Source: a bacterium
GTDB taxonomy: Bacteria > Desulfobacterota > Binatia > UBA12015
Assembly (NCBI GenBank): GCA_029976905.1
Contig: JAPOLW010000237.1
Location: 1-5,930 of the forward strand
Direction: 5' to 3'
DNA length: 5,930 bases
Both the position numbers and the translations under genes were made by a program. The notes below the pieces were generated by a model. That model was not told the origin of the DNA. It saw only the letters and a list, made by a program, of their open reading frames with translations, and made no database searches. Positions 4,240 to 5,930 of the stretch are shown here, piece after piece (within the stretch, counting starts at the first letter, position 1; each line of letters begins with the position of its first letter).

Positions 4240-5930
4240 GTGGAACGAGATCGACCCTGGGTGATGCGCACGTACTCGGGACACTCCAGTGCCCGGGCGA
4301 GTAACGAACTCTACCGTCTGAACCTTTCAAAGGGGCAGACCGGGCTCTCGGTCGCCTTCGACCTGCCGACCCAGACCGGATACGACAGCGACGATCCATT
4401 GGCGGTGGGAGAGGTCGGCAAGGTCGGCGTGCCGATCGCCCACCGTGGCGACATGGCGCGGCTCCTTGACGGGATCCCGCTCGACCGGATGAACACGTCG
4501 ATGACGATCAACGCCACGGCCGCCTGGCTGCTGGCCCTCTATGTCGCGACGGCGGAGCGGCAGGGAGTGGACCCGAAGGTCCTTCAGGGCACGACCCAGA
4601 ACGACATCATCAAGGAGTACCTCTCCCGGGGAACCTACATCTTCCCGCCCGGGCCGAGCCTGCGGCTCACGGCCGACATCATTACCTACACCGTGAATCA
4701 CGTTCCCAAGTGGAACCCGACCAATGTCTGCAGCTATCACCTCCAGGAGGCGGGCGCGACGCCGGTGCAGGAAGTGGCCTATGCTCTCGGGGCGGCGCTC
4801 GCGATCGTCGACACGGTGCGCGCGTCGGGCATCGTGGACGCGGCCACGGTCGGTCGCGTCGTGGGGCGTATCAGTTTCTTCGTGAACGCGGGCATGCGGT
4901 TCGTCGAGGAGATGTGCAAACTGCGCGCCTTCGGCCAATTGTGGAACGAATTGACCGAGGAGCGCTACGGGGTCACCGACCCAAAGATGCGACGCTTCCG
5001 CTACGGCGTTCAGGTCAATTCCCTGGGGCTCACCGAAGCGCAGCCCGAAAACAATGTTCCACGCATCGTCCTGGAGGCCCTGGGCGTCACCCTGTCTCGC
5101 GATGCGCGGTGTCGGGCCCTGCAACTCCCCGCCTGGAACGAGGCCCTTGGGCTGCCGCGTCCGTGGGATCAGCAGTGGAGTCTCCGGATTCAGCAGATCC
5201 TCGCCCTGGAAACCGACTTGTTGGACTATCCCGATCTCTTCGAAGGCAGCAAGGTCGTCGAAGAAAAGGTGGCCGAGATCAAGAGCGCCGCGATGGCGGA
5301 ACTGCGAGAGATCCTGGACCGCGGTGGGATCGTGCCCGCCGTCGAGTCGGGTCTGGTCAAGCAGCGGCTGGTCCGCTCGCAGTTCGAGCGCCTGCGGCGC
5401 ATCCAGTCGGGCGACCAGGTCGTGGTCGGTGTGAATCGCTTCGAGGAGACCGCGGACTCGCCGCTCGCCGCGCGGGGAGCCGATTCGATCCTCAAGGTCG
5501 ACGAGGCGGCCGAGCGCGACCAGATCGAGTCTTTGCGGGCCTTCCGGTCCTCGCGCAATCAGAGTGAGGTCGATGCCGCCCTGACGGCGCTGCGTGACGC
5601 GGCGTCGGGGGCCGAGAATCTGATGCCGGCATCGATCCGGGCAGCGCATGCAGGTGTGACCACCGGGGAGTGGTCCGGCGTCCTCCGGGAGATCTTTGGC
5701 AGCTACCGCGCTCCCACCGGGATCGCGGCGAGCGGGATGAGCGGCTCGGAGGCGACGCCGCGACTCCAGACCCTGCGTGAGCGCGTTCAGGGATACGCGC
5801 AGGAGTTGGGCCGCCCTCCCAAGGTCCTCATTGGCTTCTGTGACATCTCCCCTGGTGTGTCAAGCAGCTTGGAGGCCGAACTCTCCCTTCGCAATGAAAT
5901 CATTTGCGTGACTTTGATCGGGGGTGTTTG
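4240..5930 (+). CDS. ecm: Ethylmalonyl-CoA mutase (MeaA/Ecm)-like, cobalamin domain missing or disrupted
   Basis: Adenosylcobalamin-dependent acyl-CoA mutase. Family members rearrange ethylmalonyl-CoA to methylsuccinyl-CoA in the ethylmalonyl-CoA pathway. The frame runs from GTG 4240 to the right edge (563 complete codons). DRPWVMRTYSGHS (4-16) and FDLPTQTGYDSD (40-51) are Ecm/MeaA signatures; methylmalonyl-CoA mutases read closer to RQYAGFS and FDLATHRGYDSD. NTSMTIN (85-91), TTQNDIIKEY (118-127), CSYHLQEAGAT (164-174, His167 being the conserved active-site histidine), TEAQPENN near 265-272 and QLPAWNEALGLPRPWDQQW near 295-313 complete the barrel. The linker includes NLMPASI and TTGEW. The cobalamin domain should start at GRPPKVLIG (524-532) and continue into the DxHxxG motif. 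Instead residues 533-563 have no family resemblance and the DNA changes composition. I read this as an interrupted gene; family proteins are about 650-700 residues. The family assignment is strong, the exact substrate less so. Confidence 0.88.
   Translation, partial: MERDRPWVMRTYSGHSSARASNELYRLNLSKGQTGLSVAFDLPTQTGYDSDDPLAVGEVGKVGVPIAHRGDMARLLDGIPLDRMNTSMTINATAAWLLALYVATAERQGVDPKVLQGTTQNDIIKEYLSRGTYIFPPGPSLRLTADIITYTVNHVPKWNPTNVCSYHLQEAGATPVQEVAYALGAALAIVDTVRASGIVDAATVGRVVGRISFFVNAGMRFVEEMCKLRAFGQLWNELTEERYGVTDPKMRRFRYGVQVNSLGLTEAQPENNVPRIVLEALGVTLSRDARCRALQLPAWNEALGLPRPWDQQWSLRIQQILALETDLLDYPDLFEGSKVVEEKVAEIKSAAMAELREILDRGGIVPAVESGLVKQRLVRSQFERLRRIQSGDQVVVGVNRFEETADSPLAARGADSILKVDEAAERDQIESLRAFRSSRNQSEVDAALTALRDAASGAENLMPASIRAAHAGVTTGEWSGVLREIFGSYRAPTGIAASGMSGSEATPRLQTLRERVQGYAQELGRPPKVLIGFCDISPGVSSSLEAELSLRNEIICVTLIGGV
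5836..5930. mobile_element. Possible end of an insertion sequence inside the mutase gene
   Basis: From 5836 the sequence stops matching the mutase family in all three plus frames, and G+C drops to about 52 percent (49 of 95). It includes TGACATCTCCCCTGGTGTGT at 5841-5860 followed by CA, starting with TG and containing TGACA (5841-5845) and TGTCA (5858-5862) as a short inverted repeat. The beginning resembles terminal inverted repeats of IS3-type elements as I remember them. GGGGG near 5923 could precede a transposase start just beyond the edge. No transposase, target-site duplication or second end is in the window, so a chimeric assembly junction is equally possible. Confidence 0.4.

Noticed and set aside
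4327..5649. 440-codon minus-strand open frame opposite the mutase
   Set aside because: The plus-strand mutase matches its family across this whole span, and the antisense translation shows no domain.
5900..5930. Possible C-terminal end of a minus-strand transposase (stop at 5902-5900)
   Set aside because: Only about nine basic codons lie inside the window, which is not enough to recognise any family or to prefer this strand.

Overview
The window is GC-rich (roughly two-thirds G+C by eye), with strongly G/C-ending codons and long spurious antisense reading frames. A soluble sensor kinase, coenzyme-A ester metabolism and a B12-dependent mutase of the MeaA/Ecm type suggest a high-GC aerobic bacterium, perhaps a deltaproteobacterial, Myxococcota or Binatota-like lineage. 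That placement is inference; there is no rRNA or marker gene to confirm it.

Layout. 1-365: no convincing gene. 366-1481 (+): a soluble histidine kinase with a degenerate receiver domain at its N-terminus. 1482-1557: short gap between convergent genes, with two GC-rich hairpins. Then three tandem minus-strand genes, read from right to left: a 3-hydroxyacyl-CoA (3-hydroxybutyryl-CoA) dehydrogenase (4054-3158), a small GIY-YIG-like protein of unknown function (3034-2627), and an extended-SDR epimerase/dehydratase-like protein (2496-1558). 4055-4239: a 185-base divergent regulatory region with a good sigma-70-type promoter firing leftward. 4240 to the right edge (+): an ethylmalonyl-CoA mutase (MeaA/Ecm)-like gene.

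How the genes may work together. In the ethylmalonyl-CoA pathway acetoacetyl-CoA is reduced, dehydrated and reductively carboxylated to ethylmalonyl-CoA, which Ecm rearranges to methylsuccinyl-CoA. A 3-hydroxybutyryl-CoA dehydrogenase transcribed divergently from the mutase fits this chemistry, but it also fits general fatty-acid or polyhydroxybutyrate turnover. The SDR and the small protein have no evident place in the pathway. The histidine kinase has no partner regulator in the window.

The most notable point is at the right edge. The mutase matches its family closely through the first strand of the C-terminal cobalamin domain (residue 532). It then changes abruptly into 95 bases of lower-GC sequence with none of the cobalamin-binding motif, in any frame. 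The best explanation is a mobile-element insertion or an assembly junction. I did not find an evident new multi-gene system; the other points are atypical residues in known families and a candidate shared control region.
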